DNA of 64,000 nucleotides from Cristatella mucedo. Lineage: Eukaryota > Bryozoa > Phylactolaemata > Cristatellidae. Positions 12,101-26,300 of this stretch are shown here, piece by piece; position 1 is the first letter of the stretch; each line of letters begins with the position of its first letter. The position numbers and the translations under genes were made by a program. The DNA is taken from contig WPIO01000036.1 in NCBI GenBank assembly GCA_009760855.2, positions 2,065,001-2,129,000 of the forward strand, read 5' to 3'. The notes under the pieces are model-generated. The model searched no databases. It saw only the letters and a list, made by a program, of their open reading frames with translations, and was not told the DNA's origin.

Positions 12101-15100
12101 AATTACTTAATCCTCAGGTTTTGCCTAGCACCAGCTGTCAGAGAAGGTCTGTGCGCAGCTTTGCCGGCTAAATACACCTCGGCCAGCCTGGGGACCAGCG
12201 CAGACGGTAACCCGAACTTTCGAGCACATCGGAGTTGCATCAGGTGCTCCTCTGACTCCTCGGGCTGCTTAGCTGTGCCGCTAACCAAGCCAAAGCTGTG
12301 TCTTTATTTCTTATGCCCTTATAGCCTAAACCCCTTTAGTGGCCGACACCAGATCTTCTGACGTTTAAAAAAAGCTGGAAACCTGCTTGTTCACTGCTCC
12401 GTGTGATTCCATGTGATCTCCGTGTGATCCGTGTGTATTTTTTTGGTTATGCTTATTTGTGCTGAAATTCAGAATGACTCAGTTCTCTGTTGATACTTTT
12501 TTTTTACAGCATGTGTAAGTGCGTAGAGGCAGATTTGATTCTCTGAGGAGGCTCCGAAAATTTACTATTATACTGGCATTATCTTATACTTTCTAGATGC
12601 GGCTGAATGCTGAAGATGTGTGCAATGGTGCTCACTAGCTACTACTGCAGCTTCATATGTGCCTGTCTTGACATCCACCCTTTCGCGAGTCCACTAGATT
12701 ACTTGTTCTTCATGGAGAGCGTGGGGCGCTGTGACTCTTGCCGGCCCTCTGACTGTTAAGCACTGATGCAGGCAGACGATCCCACCAGGCGGCTTGAGCC
12801 TAGCAAGTCAGATGGTTCCTTTGAATGCAGACACCTGAAAGAAGTCGTGTTCAGGGATGGGCATTCTCCCAGTAGATATTGGTTCGTGACCCCATAGCAT
12901 TTGCAAATTTTAAGGCAATCGAGCTTATGCAGAGTTTCAAGGCATTTTTCGTAATAATCGTAGTAATCGTTTAGTGTGGGTGCTTACCAAGCAGAAATCG
13001 GTGGTCTGGTCGTGACTCGAAGGATTAATAATAATAATACTGCACTTGATAAAGCGCCCTCAGAGAACTCAATCTCTTTCTAGGCGCTTTACATTTACTG
13101 CAAAGGGAAATGCAATTTAATGGTAAGTAAAATCTTGCTTGACAAGCAACACGAATAACATGGTTAGGGTGGCATGCACAGGGTCAGCATGCCAATATGG
13201 TTATTCCTTTTAAGGAATGGTGTATATATATATAAAATATATAATATATATGTATATATAATTCATTTGTATAGCGCCCTAAGAGAACTTAATATCTATT
13301 CAGGCGCTTCACATGTGCCTCGGGGCTCGAGCCCACGACCTCAGTCAGACCTTGGTCGGGGCGAGAACCTTAACCGCTAGACCATCAGCCAAGTTCTTGC
13401 CGTCTTGATGGCCTGAAGTCGGTGTTGCTGCCGCAAGCACTATTAGTGATGTAGCTGAATTTACTAATTCATTTGACACTGGTCTGATTTGGCTCCTACC
13501 TGATCTAGCACCGAATATTGGCCATTTGGATGGGAGTGGGAAGATTTTTAGGGATTTAAAGCTCCCTCTTTTGGCAGAAGTGCTCAGAACATTGTTGAAC
13601 ATTTATTATAACAAGAAACAAAGCTTACATATAAGTAAAATTCATTTGTATAGAACCTGAAGAGAACTTAATCTCTATTCAGGTGCTTCACATATGCCAC
13701 GGGGCTTGAGCCCAAATATCGGAGGTCAAATACATTTACCTTGACCTTGATCGGGGCAAGCCGCTGGGCCAAACCAGTTTACAGCCGAGTTCGATGCAGG
13801 CGGCACTGCTTTTCCTCCTGCCCTTTTTGTGAGCGCGCAGGTATCCCGACTATACAAGCTCGGTCAGACTAAAGCAGGATTATTTGACTTAATCTCGAAT
13901 AATTTATAGTCACTTGAAATTAGTCGGGGCACGGCCAAAAAATAGCAACAGTGAAAACAGCCACTTGGGGGAATTCCACATAGCTTTTCATTAGCGCAAG
14001 AATGCTTTGATGATGATTAAGATTCACGAGACTATTTGCACATGCACAAAGAGCCATGAGCATGATAGAGTAACTGAGGGCACGAAGAGGCTGAAGCTAG
14101 AGCTGCAGTTCAGCTCGGTATGCATGAACCAAACCATAGCAGGTCTTGTGGGTCAGAGTAAAAACTTTGCTCCGTATTCACTGATCAACCAGAGTCGTCG
14201 CAGCCTATTAAACAAAGGAGACACATGGCTAAACCTCTGGAGTTTGTCGATTGAAGTTGCAGCCATATTTATCACCAACTGCAGAGGCCTGATGTTTTTT
14301 GGTAGCCCAGCAAAAACTGAAAGCAGTGAAGCCTAGACAGAAGCAGCGAGCTAACAAGATTTTTAGCATGACGTAGGCAGTTCCTTATCTTACACGGGGT
14401 TCTAACGTTACTGAGCGTGTTGAACCAAACCCAAGTTTCACAGACAGCCCAGAAATGAGCAGACCAGACTTTTTCTAAGGTTGTCAGCTTGAATGTTCAA
14501 TTCTCCAAGCATCAAATGAGGCTTGTCATCGTACAGGGATATTTTGGTGAGGAACTCCAAAAACTCTTCTCTCTACAAGCCAGATGGGGATCGTGAAATT
14601 ACAGCTGCGAGAAGCATTGTCCTAGATGGGGATCTGATGGCAACTGATTCAAACGAGCCGTAATGATCGATTCACGAGCTGCTGTGATCGATCACAGAAG
14701 GCTAGGAATTCCTTAATTCTGCCCCTCGACAGAGTGGCAGGCTGAAAAAGCCAAATTCAGGGAGCCATGCGTGACAACCTGAAATCGTTCCGACTGCTAC
14801 ACTAGGATGGCAAGCTAATGGACGATGCGGCCTCCCTACTTCCTAATTAGGTTAATCTTATTGCATTCTAAGTTTCTGTAACGACACAGGACATGTTTTT
14901 AAGTATATCCGAGCTAATAATGCTTCCTTACCCACCCATCTAGAAATTACCAACAGCAAATTCTTTTCTTAGAGTTCTATAAGAGTACTTTGTTATCATC
15001 AGTATAAACTTTGCTTGAAATTTCGTGTAATTACGACTAGCCTGTTTATAGATGGTAGATAGGATAGATTAGGCGTCGCGTATTTTTAAAACAAAGAGCC

Positions 15101-18100
15101 TGTGTTTTGAAATGATGTGCATCAATACCAGATGAAAGACAGAGCTAACGTCCTGCTCGAGGCTGTGCTGGAAAGTACAGAGCGCTCGAATGCTCCTCTG
15201 CCCAACCGATTCTCGTGACAAAGTGTAAGGAAAGACTGCAAATTTTGTAGCAGCAAGTATGAAGTATTTCTGTACAGCTTGAGCTCTTGGACATATATAT
15301 TTATATTTAGACACTTGCATATTGGTTGCTGGGATGACGATAGGTGCAAAAGCTTCAGTATGAAAAAAGAGTCAAAACTGCTGAGAGGGCAAACGTCTCT
15401 GCGTATTATAATAATAATAACAATAATAATGCACTTGATAAAGCGCCCTCAGAGAACTCAATCTCTCTAGGCGCTTTACATTTGCTGCAAAGGGAAATGC
15501 AAGTGAATGGTGAGTAATATCGTGCTTGATAAACAAACAACATGAATAACATGGTTAGAGGTGACATGCACAGGGTCAGCATGCAAATGTGGTTAGTGGC
15601 GGCATGCACAGTGTCAGCATGCATAAGCACGTGAAGGACGAATCACAGGGACCCACTAAATGCTGTCCTAAATAGGTGTGTTTTCCAGTTCCTTTTAAAT
15701 GTGTTCAGGTCAGGGGATGTTGCGACGCAAGTCGGGAGGGAGCTCCAGGCTTTGGCAGCATACAAACTAAATGCACGGTCTCCAAAGGATTTGAGGTTTG
15801 TACGAGGTATTTGTAGACTGTTGGATTCCGAAAAGTGTGTGGTACGATGCTTGGCCTGATGAGGGGGGTATATCTGAGAGATAGGCTGGAGCCAAAGAAT
15901 GAAGGGACCTAAAAGTCAGCGACAAAACCTTGAAGTCAATCTGTTGCTTTACTGGTAGCCAGTGCAGGACGGCGAGACTTCTCTGCATGACTTCAACAGA
16001 TCTCTCTCTAGTGAGCCAATGCAGTAATACAAATTCGTTATCAAATAATCGATGATCACCTCTGCCAGTGGCCCTTACCAACTAAAAAAGCTTCACAGGC
16101 AATCCATCCATCCTCATCCATGAATGCAAGCATGTGTAGTCCTAAAAAAGCCATGTAAATTTCACTTGCCGCCATTGTTCACACTTATCCTGCCTAGCAA
16201 AACGGTAAATTTAAGCCATCTGTTTCTCTCTCTCTCTCTCTCTGTCCCTGTTTTATCTCTGGTTTGCTGTTTCTTCAGTGCTGTCTATGAAGTTTTGTTT
16301 CAGACTGTTAAATCTTTGTTTCTAGATTCTTCGTGACGACGAGTCACGTGCTGACTACGATTATATGCTGGATAACCCAGGTAAAAATCTCTGTGGCTTG
16401 ACTTCTGCTCTGCCTTCAGTCTGTTTGGACTCGTACGTAGTCGCGCCTCCCAGGCATGGGCAAGATGCTTGGGCCATCGTGCAGCTTGAGCTGCAGACGC
16501 TCACGGTCGCAGCTCACTGCTCACCGTGTCGGCAGATCTGCTGCTGCAGGCGAATGCACATGAGCAGCAGTTGAGCTGATGCAACGTAAAGGGTGGCCGG
16601 CTCAGCAGCCTCGCTTATATAGCAGCCGAAGAGCGTCATCACCCCTCCTGTAGTGTGCAATACATAAGGATCGCCTGCTGCAGGACTCGAGCCCACGGCT
16701 CGCGTGCCATAGAGATGGGAGCGCCTTAACACTGGGCAGAGGGACCGATGATGTTCTGTGGTTGTACGGGCAGGCAGCTTGCAGCGACTGGCTTATTGTT
16801 GCCAGCTGCTAGCGCTTGATTGGCCGGCAAGGTGATCAGGATACAGCTGGCTGGCTGCCGGCCACTGCAGCAGAAAATGCAGGCTGGCCCGAGCTGACCG
16901 CGGAACACAGGACTGAGCCTTCCTCAGTATGCCTGGGAATCTGTCAGTGGCCCGTGGGAGGTATAGACATTCGTCTGTAAATGATGGCAGCAATGGCTTC
17001 TGCTCTGCTTCAGGCTCCCTAAGAGGGAGTTCGTGCTGTTTGGCCCAGTGGGAAAGGTGCTCGCCCCGACCAAGATCAAGGTGAATGTATTTGGTGACAG
17101 TGGTCGTAGGCTGGAGCCCTGGCCAAAGGTAAAATGCCCGCATAGTGATTAACTTCTCTTAGGGTGCTATGCAAATAAATTATATATATACAGTGGTACC
17201 TCGGCTTACGAATGTCTCGACATACGAGTGTTTTGAGATGCAAGCTGTCTCTCAGCCTATTTTTCGGCTTTTTTCCTCTAACTCTATTAGCGTCTTCAAG
17301 TCGTCTGATCTCCAGGTTACTCCTGTACATTAGGATGAATAAAACCCGTGTATTGCAAGACATTCTACTTACTCCTGTACATTATGATGAATAAAACCCG
17401 TGTATTGCAAGACATTCTACTATGTTGTTTTTATAAAAATAATATTCATTATTTATGAGTGAACGAAAAATCGCTGTGTTTTTGGGGGTCCGAGACCGGT
17501 TAATGGCATTTTAATTCATTTCAATGGGGAAAATTGATTTTTGACATGCGAGTAATTTGAGAGGTCCAGCACGAATTAAACCCGTAATGTAATGTATCTC
17601 CGTCTGTAACGCCACAAAGCCATAAAGACTGTGTGGGTGTTACACAGGAGTTTTTTATAGCGCACCCACAGCCTAAGTGGCTTTGGTACTCATTCGGTAG
17701 TCGATAGACTTCGTCTCACGTAACATAGAGAAAGTGGGAAGCATAGCAGAGTCAGGAGAGCAGTTGAAGTAGTGAGTAGCATGGAAATAGCAGCTCAGGT
17801 CAGCTGAAAAGGATCAGCCATAGTCGGCAGCAGGCAAGTAGCTGTCGGTGGAAGCAAGTTCCACAGTCTATGACCTGCAGAGCTTAAGCTTCTGTTGCCA
17901 ACGGTCTTTAAGCGAAGGAATGGAACAGCTAATTTATTGTCCACACAGGACCTGAAGGCACGAAGAGGCTGAAACTGGTGCAGCAGTTCAGCTAGGTACG
18001 AAGGAGCCAAGCCGTGGTGGGCCTTGTGTGTCAGCGTAAGAACTTTGCTCTGTATCCGTTGCTCAACCATCATCCATCCTTGCTCTTTCAGCAAAGGAGA

Positions 18101-20279
18101 CACGTGCTCAAACCTCTGGGACTTGAAGACTAGCCTTGCAGCCATATTCATAGTCAGCTGCAGTGGCCTAGTTGATTTCTTTGGTAGCCCAGCCAAAGGG
18201 GAATTACAATAATCAAGCCGGGATAGAACTAAGGAGCTCGTTAAATTGTTTGCAAGCCACTGTGGAAGACAGCTCCTAATCTTCCTTAGGGATCGGAGGT
18301 GATGGCTTGCTGCCAAAGCAGTCGTCTGAGTGAAGCTTTTAAAATTGAGGCAGCTGTCGAAAACGACACCTGAATTTCGAGCACGTGGTGATGGTCGCAC
18401 AACAGCATTACCTATTAGAAGAGCAAAGCATTTTAATCTAGCCACACACTTAGGGTGTCCTATGAGCAGCAATTCAGTTTTATCGTCATTTAGTTTCAGG
18501 AAGTTTTCCGACATCCAGGATCGAATGTCGGCAAGGCAAGCATTCAGTTTCTCAGTTGCTGCAGCAGATTCCGACGGTTTGAATGACAAATACAGCTGAG
18601 TATCGTCAGCATTAAAGTGATTTCTTATTCCATGGGCCTTAATCACTTTCCCCAGAGGTTGCGTATAAATGGAGAACAGCAAGGCACCGAGTACGGACCT
18701 TTGAGGGACTCCACAGGTGACCAGTCTCGTGTGTGAGAAATGACCCCTCACGACACGGATTGAGCACGATCAGACAAGTGCGATTTAAACCACGCCAGTG
18801 CTTCGTCTGCCAGACCGATCGTTGTTCTCAATCGTTCAAGCAGAACTTCGTGATCAATGGTGTCGAAGGCAGCAGACAGATCTAGCAGAGCTAGGGCAGT
18901 GACATTCCCGTCATCATTGCCACGTAGAATGTCATTGTTAACACGGAGGAGAGCAGCTTCAGTGGGGTGCTGCCTCTTGAACCCTGATTGAAATGTTTCT
19001 GACATTTCATTCTTTTCAATATGTTCAATTAGCTGCTTAGCAACAATTTTTTCAAGAATCTTTGACAAGAAAGGAAGATGGGAAACTGGGCGATAGTTTG
19101 GAAGGACCTCTGTATCTAATCCAGGCTTTTTAAGTATGGGTGTAACGATTGCCGATTTGAAGAACTTCGGGACGACCCCTTTTCCTAAAGAGGCATTAAA
19201 AATCGGTTCTGGCAGGGCTAAGTTGGGTCTTCCAGTGAAGACCACAGAGATGACGGTATATGGTCTTCAGGAGATGAGCTCTTTGCTAGACCTTATTAAG
19301 GTAGCCACATCGCATGCAGAAACCTCGGAGAACCTTTTAAGGAAGGTCACTGGTTGTGACCCCACAATTACTTTAGTCGGAGGGGGCTTAATGGAGGCAC
19401 GAATGTGAACAATTTTTTCAGTAAAGAAGGCTGAAACCTTTTCGGCTGAGCCCTTAATATCTGGGAGTTAGACCTCTCAGCATTGGCCAGTAAATGGTTT
19501 ACTGTCTTACAAATCTGTTTAGGGTCCGACTTGCGGGAATTCAGCTTTCGAGTGAAAAAAGAAGCCCTGGCTTTTTTAATCTTCCGGGTGTAAACTCGAA
19601 GCAAGTCTTTGAAATTGACTAGATCAGCATCAGACCCCGATTTCTTGAAATGACGTTCAAGCCTGTGCTTAACCCGGCGCATCTTTAGGTTTTTTGTAAA
19701 TTGAAAGGATCTCTGTGACTCTCTACATGGATAGAATGACCGAGAGCATGCTTGTCAAGAGCACTCCTGAGTGTCATGTTCACTGCACCAGTGAGGGTAT
19801 CGAGGTTGCCGGTCGACTCTGAATGCAGATCAAGAAGAACTGAACCACAAACAGATTTTAAAACAAATTTGTCTATGTCAATGCTTTGTAAGTTACGTCG
19901 CTTGACAAGTTCGACATTACCGTGTACGTACAAGGGAGCAGGAACAGTAAAGGAGACCGAACAATGATCTGAGAGGGTCAGCAGGCATAACACAAGGTCA
20001 GTGGGGAGGACATCCTTGGTGATCACGAGATCTAGAATATGGCCACCGACGTGGGTGGTATGATTAACGTGTTGGACCAAACTAAAATTCCCCAGACAGT
20101 CAAGAAATGAGTGAACCTGGCTGTTGCTAGGGTTGTCAATGTGAACATTGAAGTCTCCACAAATCAGTAACGACCTGTCACACACAAATATTTTAGTGAG
20201 GAACTCTGAACAAGTTTAGACAGCCAGAAGGAGTTTGGTATATCACAACAAACCCGTAAGCCGCTTTGTTGTGATATAC

Positions 20280-20369
<90 letters not shown>

Positions 20370-23300
20370 GCCTGCCCAGCATCGGCATTGACTGTCCTGT
20401 GGTGCTTGGGAATTAAAAAACCAGCAGTCCGTGTTAGCCGTAATGGAGTGTTTGCACATCAAGGCACATTGGTTACTATCATATGATTGATTGTGCACTT
20501 TTTATACGATTCTAGTCTTGAAATAACTCAGTTTGAGTTTTACTGTCCCACGTGCTCTTGATAGAATGAGCCAAATCTTCCACCAGCATATCTAGGCATG
20601 CCTCCTCCTCTTCAGGCCACCAGTGACTAATAAACTCCTAAACACTTGAATTTTTCGAGCTATCATTTGTATGACGAGCGTACAGAAACTGCTTAGAGCT
20701 ATGAGCTTGCCATGAACTACAGGCCTGAGTGTCAGCTGACCTGTTGCAGACAAGTTCTACTACAATTACTACAAGTACTATCGCCGCCGAGTTGGCCCAC
20801 AGGTAGATATACGAGTCGTCATTGCCGGTGTCATCACGGCCGTGTCACTAGTCCAGTATTATTCGGCGTGGACGAACTACAACGCGGCCATCAAGTACCT
20901 GCTGAGCAATCCCAAGTATCGGAGCCAGGCTATGGAGGTGGCTGCGAAGCAGAACCTTCTCGACGCCAGCAAAAAGAAGTCGAGAGACAAAACTAAAGTT
21001 TGTCAGCCCTGCAGCAGCAGCAGCAGAAGCAGCTCGTGCCGGTGGCCGCTGCTTCACGAGCCGTGCATTGGCACCTGCAGCCACTGCCGTGAACCTCGGG
21101 TGCCTCCCGGGCGTTCGACTGCACGGGCAGGCCACTAGTGCACGATCATGCTGTGATGGGCTCAGCCCCCCCATCCGAGCTCTCTGCTGTGATAATGCCG
21201 CCTGATAATGCCGAGCCGCCGGCGATGCTGTAGGAGCAGCAGAAGCTGGAGCAGGAGGAAGTGCTGAAGAAGATTCTCGAGGAAAAGATGGACATCAAGC
21301 AAGTGGCGAGCTCCGAGTCTTGCTGTGTTGCTTCTGGCCTGTAACCCGTCCTGGCCTCTTCGATGCGCACTTTGAGATGCAATCGAACCTCGGGGGGGGG
21401 GATGGGGGGAAGTGGGACGGAGGTCGCATGTAGAATTCCCGTGTCCGGACTTGCTGACCTCGCTGACCTCGCAGTTTAACCTCCTTGTTCCTGCAGCGTG
21501 CTCTCGCTGCGTCCACTGCTCAGCATCTAGTGTTCTCGCTGTTCCCCTCGAGAATTAAAATCTTGCCGTGGTCAGCCCTTAATAATAATAATAATATTGC
21601 ACTTGATAAAGCGCCCTCAGAGAACTTAATCTCTTTCTAGGCGCTTTACATTTGCTGCAAAGTGATACGCAATAGAATAGTAAGTAAAATCATGCTTGAA
21701 AAACAAACAAAATGAATAACATGGTTAGGGGTTACATGCACTGGGTCAGCATGCAAATGTGGTTAGTGGCAGCATGAACAGTGTCAGCACGCATAAGCAC
21801 ATCGAGGACGAATTACAGGGACCCGCTAAATGCTGTCCTAAATAGGTGTGTTTTTAGGTTCCTTTTAAATGTGGTCAGGTCAGGGGATGTTCTGATGCAG
21901 GTCGGGAGGGAGTTCCAGGCTGTGGGAGCATACGAGCTAAATGCACGGTCTCCAAAGGATTTAAGGTTTGTACGAGGTATTTCTAGACTGTTGGATTCCG
22001 AAAAGCGAGTGGTACGATGCTTTGCCTGATGGGGTAGTGTATCTGAAAGATAGGCTGGAGCCATAGAATGAAGAGACCTAAAAGTGAGCGACAAAACCTT
22101 GAAGTCAATCCGTTGCTTGACTGGTAACCAGTGCAGGTCGGCGAGAAGTGGAGTAATGTGGCAACTGCGACGCTCACGACAGACAAGCCTAGCTGCAGAG
22201 TTTTGCACCAGCTGCAATCGCCTGATTGCACATGCTGGTAGGCCAGTAAGCAGTGAGTTGCAGAAGTCGAGACGAGATGTCACGAATGCATGGACCAACT
22301 TGCACGTGGTATCCTTATCTAAACAAGCCCTAATTTTAGCAATGTTATGAAGCTGAAAATAGGCTGATTTGACTGTGGAGCTGATGTGGTCGTCTAACGA
22401 GAGGTCGCTTTGGAATATGACACCTAGATTTCGAGCTGATGCAACTGGAGATATGCTGGCAGAGCCAATTTTGAAAGTCAGCCTTTCCAATTTCTGAATA
22501 ATCCTTCAGTTCGTATGTGCTGCTGAACCTCTGGAATTCATTTCCGGCTTCTGTCGAAGCCTGCATTGATTTTGCATCGATTAAGTCTTAGCTAAAGATG
22601 CATTCGATCTGGGTGTACCACTCCAAAACCACCTGTCATTAAACTAGCACACAACCTCCTCTGTCAAGTTGGCCTACATTCAGTTAAGGAACATCACCAA
22701 AGTCAGGGCCTTCCTGTAAGGGTAATAAAATAAGGTTGGACTCCCTACTTGTGCCCTCAATCGTTTGCAAATGATGAAAAAACTCAGCAGCTCGGCTGGT
22801 CTGTGGTCAGGCTTAGCTGCCACATCACCTGCCTCGTCAGCAGCTCGCTTCTGGCCAAGCTTCACTGGCTAGACTTCAAGCATTGAGCCAGTTGCAGGAT
22901 CCTCAATCCGGCTAGCAGATCACTACACTCACTTGCACCAGCCTATCTTACCTCCTTGCTCTTCCACTACGCTCCTGCGCCACCCACTCAGCACCTGGTC
23001 GTCTCTCGTGCTAAATTTAAATCTTTTGGTGATCGAGCCTTCCAGCTCGTGTGTAAATGTAAAGTGCCTAGAAAGAGATTGAGTTCTCTGAGGGCGCTAT
23101 ATCAAATACAGTATTATTATTATGTGTACCAAAAGTCTGGAACTCGCTTCCGACTAAGGTCACTACGTGCGATGACCTGGCATCTTTTATTTTTTCTCAG
23201 CTGAAGCTACTTCTGTGCCTGCCAGCTTTCCCTTAGCCCTAGTGAACTCGTCTTTTTTTGTTTAGACGTGCTTTGCATGCATACAGGTGCATGATTCAGT

Positions 23301-26300
23301 GCACGTAACTAGCCACAGGTCTCTCACTTGCCAGTGCCTTATCCCTTGCGCCAAAAATAAATAGAAAATACCTATTGTTCCACAAAAACTTGCTTCTGTT
23401 GTCAGGGCAATCACATTGTGAAATTCTCTGATTTTTTTTACGCTGTTAGGCATAGTACAGACGTCAGGTTTGAACGCATAGCATGCATTGGGCCACTACC
23501 CGATTGAGCGATTGAGTGAGGGTTAGGCGGTCATAGCAGTTAATAGCCATACTGGAATGACGTTGCATCAAGAGGTTCCTTAAACCCTGCCGATACATTT
23601 TGCTACGTGTTTGGAGCATTTATCAAGACCACAGAGTAAACAGACTTCATGAAAGCATGTGTGAAGGCGTGCGAGGCAAGCACAAAGCTTATTTCTACTC
23701 TGGCTGTCGAGGATCGAGACAAGCCCGGGCGGCGGTAACTCGTTTCACATGCGAACAAGAGAACTCTTGAAGTTAAGGCGAATAGTGGCTGCTCGCTAGA
23801 TGGAATCTCTTTCACCGAGTAATTTGGTGATGTATGAAATAGCATTTTTCTAATGTATCAAATTCTGTCGTGTTTGCATGATGGTACAGGGGAAAAAAGA
23901 GAGGCATGGATTTTGCTATCACAAGATCTAGGCGGGGAGCCGACTGAGCACTCGAGCCACTCCTACTTCCGGATGGTGAAGTCGCCAAAGCAGGCCTCCC
24001 ATAATGTATACCCACATTCCTTCATCCGTCGCTCTGGTCGTTGCCCGAGCTCCTCTTTCCCACCCCTCAGGAGAGGGGTGGGCTGTCTTTACGATAGTGC
24101 AGCAAGTCAGACATCGATTGCAGATCCAGATTCTAACTTCACAGATACAAATGGCTTGAGAAATTAATATGGAGCCCCAGCCAGGAAAGACCTTAGCGAA
24201 TGCTGAAGCTTCTGACGTCTGTGTTTAAGTAGCGGAACTTGGTGGATTTAATTGCGAAAGTTATAGATCAGGGAAAGTGTCACTAACTTTTTTCCCAACT
24301 TCTTCATTTGTCAAGATGGGCTGTGCTCCTGGAACAATGTGGCCGTTCTAATTGAGACTGCAAGAGTACCTTTAGCATATGTGGATGGTGCCTATTCATA
24401 GAGACTCCATCCACGAGCCTCAAAGTCATTCGGCTTCATAATGGGAACAAGCGTCATGCTCTCACTCTGTGTACCTCAATGACGACTTCACCGAATTCAA
24501 GATTTTTCAGAGTGCCTTAATGTATGGGACTATGGCTGGGGGTCAGTCTTTGGAGACTTCGAAACGGTATCATTCCTGATAGGCCTCCAGTGGAGCTTTA
24601 CAAAACTCCCTCGTTTTCTATGCCTATGGGACAGCCGGGATAATGAGTTGCCGTATCACACGAGGGACTGGCCACAGCTGGCCGAGTTCTTTGAAGACAA
24701 GAGTGCGATCAAGTAAGAGCTGCTGGCAGACCCTCAGAAGATGCTGGTGGCATCACATCACATCAAGTTAGGCCTCATCAAGCAATTTTTAACGGCTCTA
24801 GACAATGAGTCAGCAGCTTTCAGGTACCTTCAACATGTCTTACCGCCGCTGTCGGAGGCAAAGATCAAAAGCAGGTATCATTGTCGGACCTGAGGCAAGG
24901 AAGTTCATAGATTAGGACGAATTTCCCAAGAAGCTGAACATGGCAGAGAAATCAGCTTGGAACAGTTTGTTGCACTATTTCACCGCTTTCTTAAAAAAAT
25001 AACCAAGCTGACAGCTTTGAGCAGCTGGTCCAGGCTCTCATAAAGAACAAGCCGAAATGGGATAAAGAATGCCCTTCCAAGTTCCTATCCTCGATGGTCA
25101 TTTTGACATTTTTCAAGGATCACATGGACGGCTACTCTGAGGGTCAAGGTGAGCTCTTCGCCTGGATATGCAAAACTTTGAATGTCTGTAGACCGTGGAC
25201 CTATTACGAAGACATTGAGGTCAATGTTATGGGCTTCATCGAGGCAGTGATCTGCAAGATAGCCGCAAATCAAAATACCGAAGTGTTAACAAGTCACCCT
25301 CATTTCATTTCTGAACCCATTTGGTGGTCATTTTGTATATGAATTCGGGGTAAAAGCTTTACTCTGAATTTATGCAGATTTCTGAACTTTTTCATGTCGA
25401 GTTTTCATGTCTAGTCGAGAGATATAAGTAAGTTCTTTTAAGGTGCTAGAAAAAGGGTGTATTGCTCTACCTGTGCATAATTCAGTGCGAGTTGGTAACC
25501 TGTGGTCCTACTAATTAGCAGCACTGAGCATTTTCTTATGTGCTTTTGCAAATTTGTCTAAGCATGATACATTTAATGTAGTGTGATATATTGCCGGCTG
25601 TGACTTGGCAAAGCCACAAGGGCTAAGTGGGTGTTATACTGGAGAGTTTCTAGCGAACTCAGATCCTAAGCAGCTATCGGTGCGCAAGTAAGCCCAAGCA
25701 TGCTCGTCTAAGCATGATGCCTTTCTTGTAATTGACTCGTAGTTATTACTTCTCTTGCCATACATTTTGAAGTAACCGAATAGAAATATGGCTCTCTTAG
25801 GATGCTGTAACAAGTACTTGTTAATAATAACAGTAGTATTTCTCGTATGTGGAGCAGCGCATGTATTGTGATGCTTTTCATCTGCTAATGCTGCCACAAC
25901 CTACAGCGATTCCTATTTTACTTCACTTCTGGCCTGTCTGCCATCACTTCACCATGTACGCATACCGTCTTCATCCCTCTTGCATCTCTTGTGGTTTTAT
26001 ATGTACAATTAATTTTATATACAAATTTATTATTATTATTTTGTCGCTCTTTTCTATTGCCCACCTTCAGATAGCCACTGTTTAGAATGCATTGCCAGTA
26101 ACGGTTACCCCATCAGCCTATTCGGCACTTATATATTCAGTGGCCGAATGTACTGTTATGTCCGAGTAACGTTTTGGAGCTCACCACGAATTACTTATAT
26201 GACACTAATCGCGTGGCAGTTCATGCTGCAGCACGAACCCACCGATGCTGCTCTAGTGATACATTTGATGGAACTGCAAACGAAGGCTTATATAGTGCTT

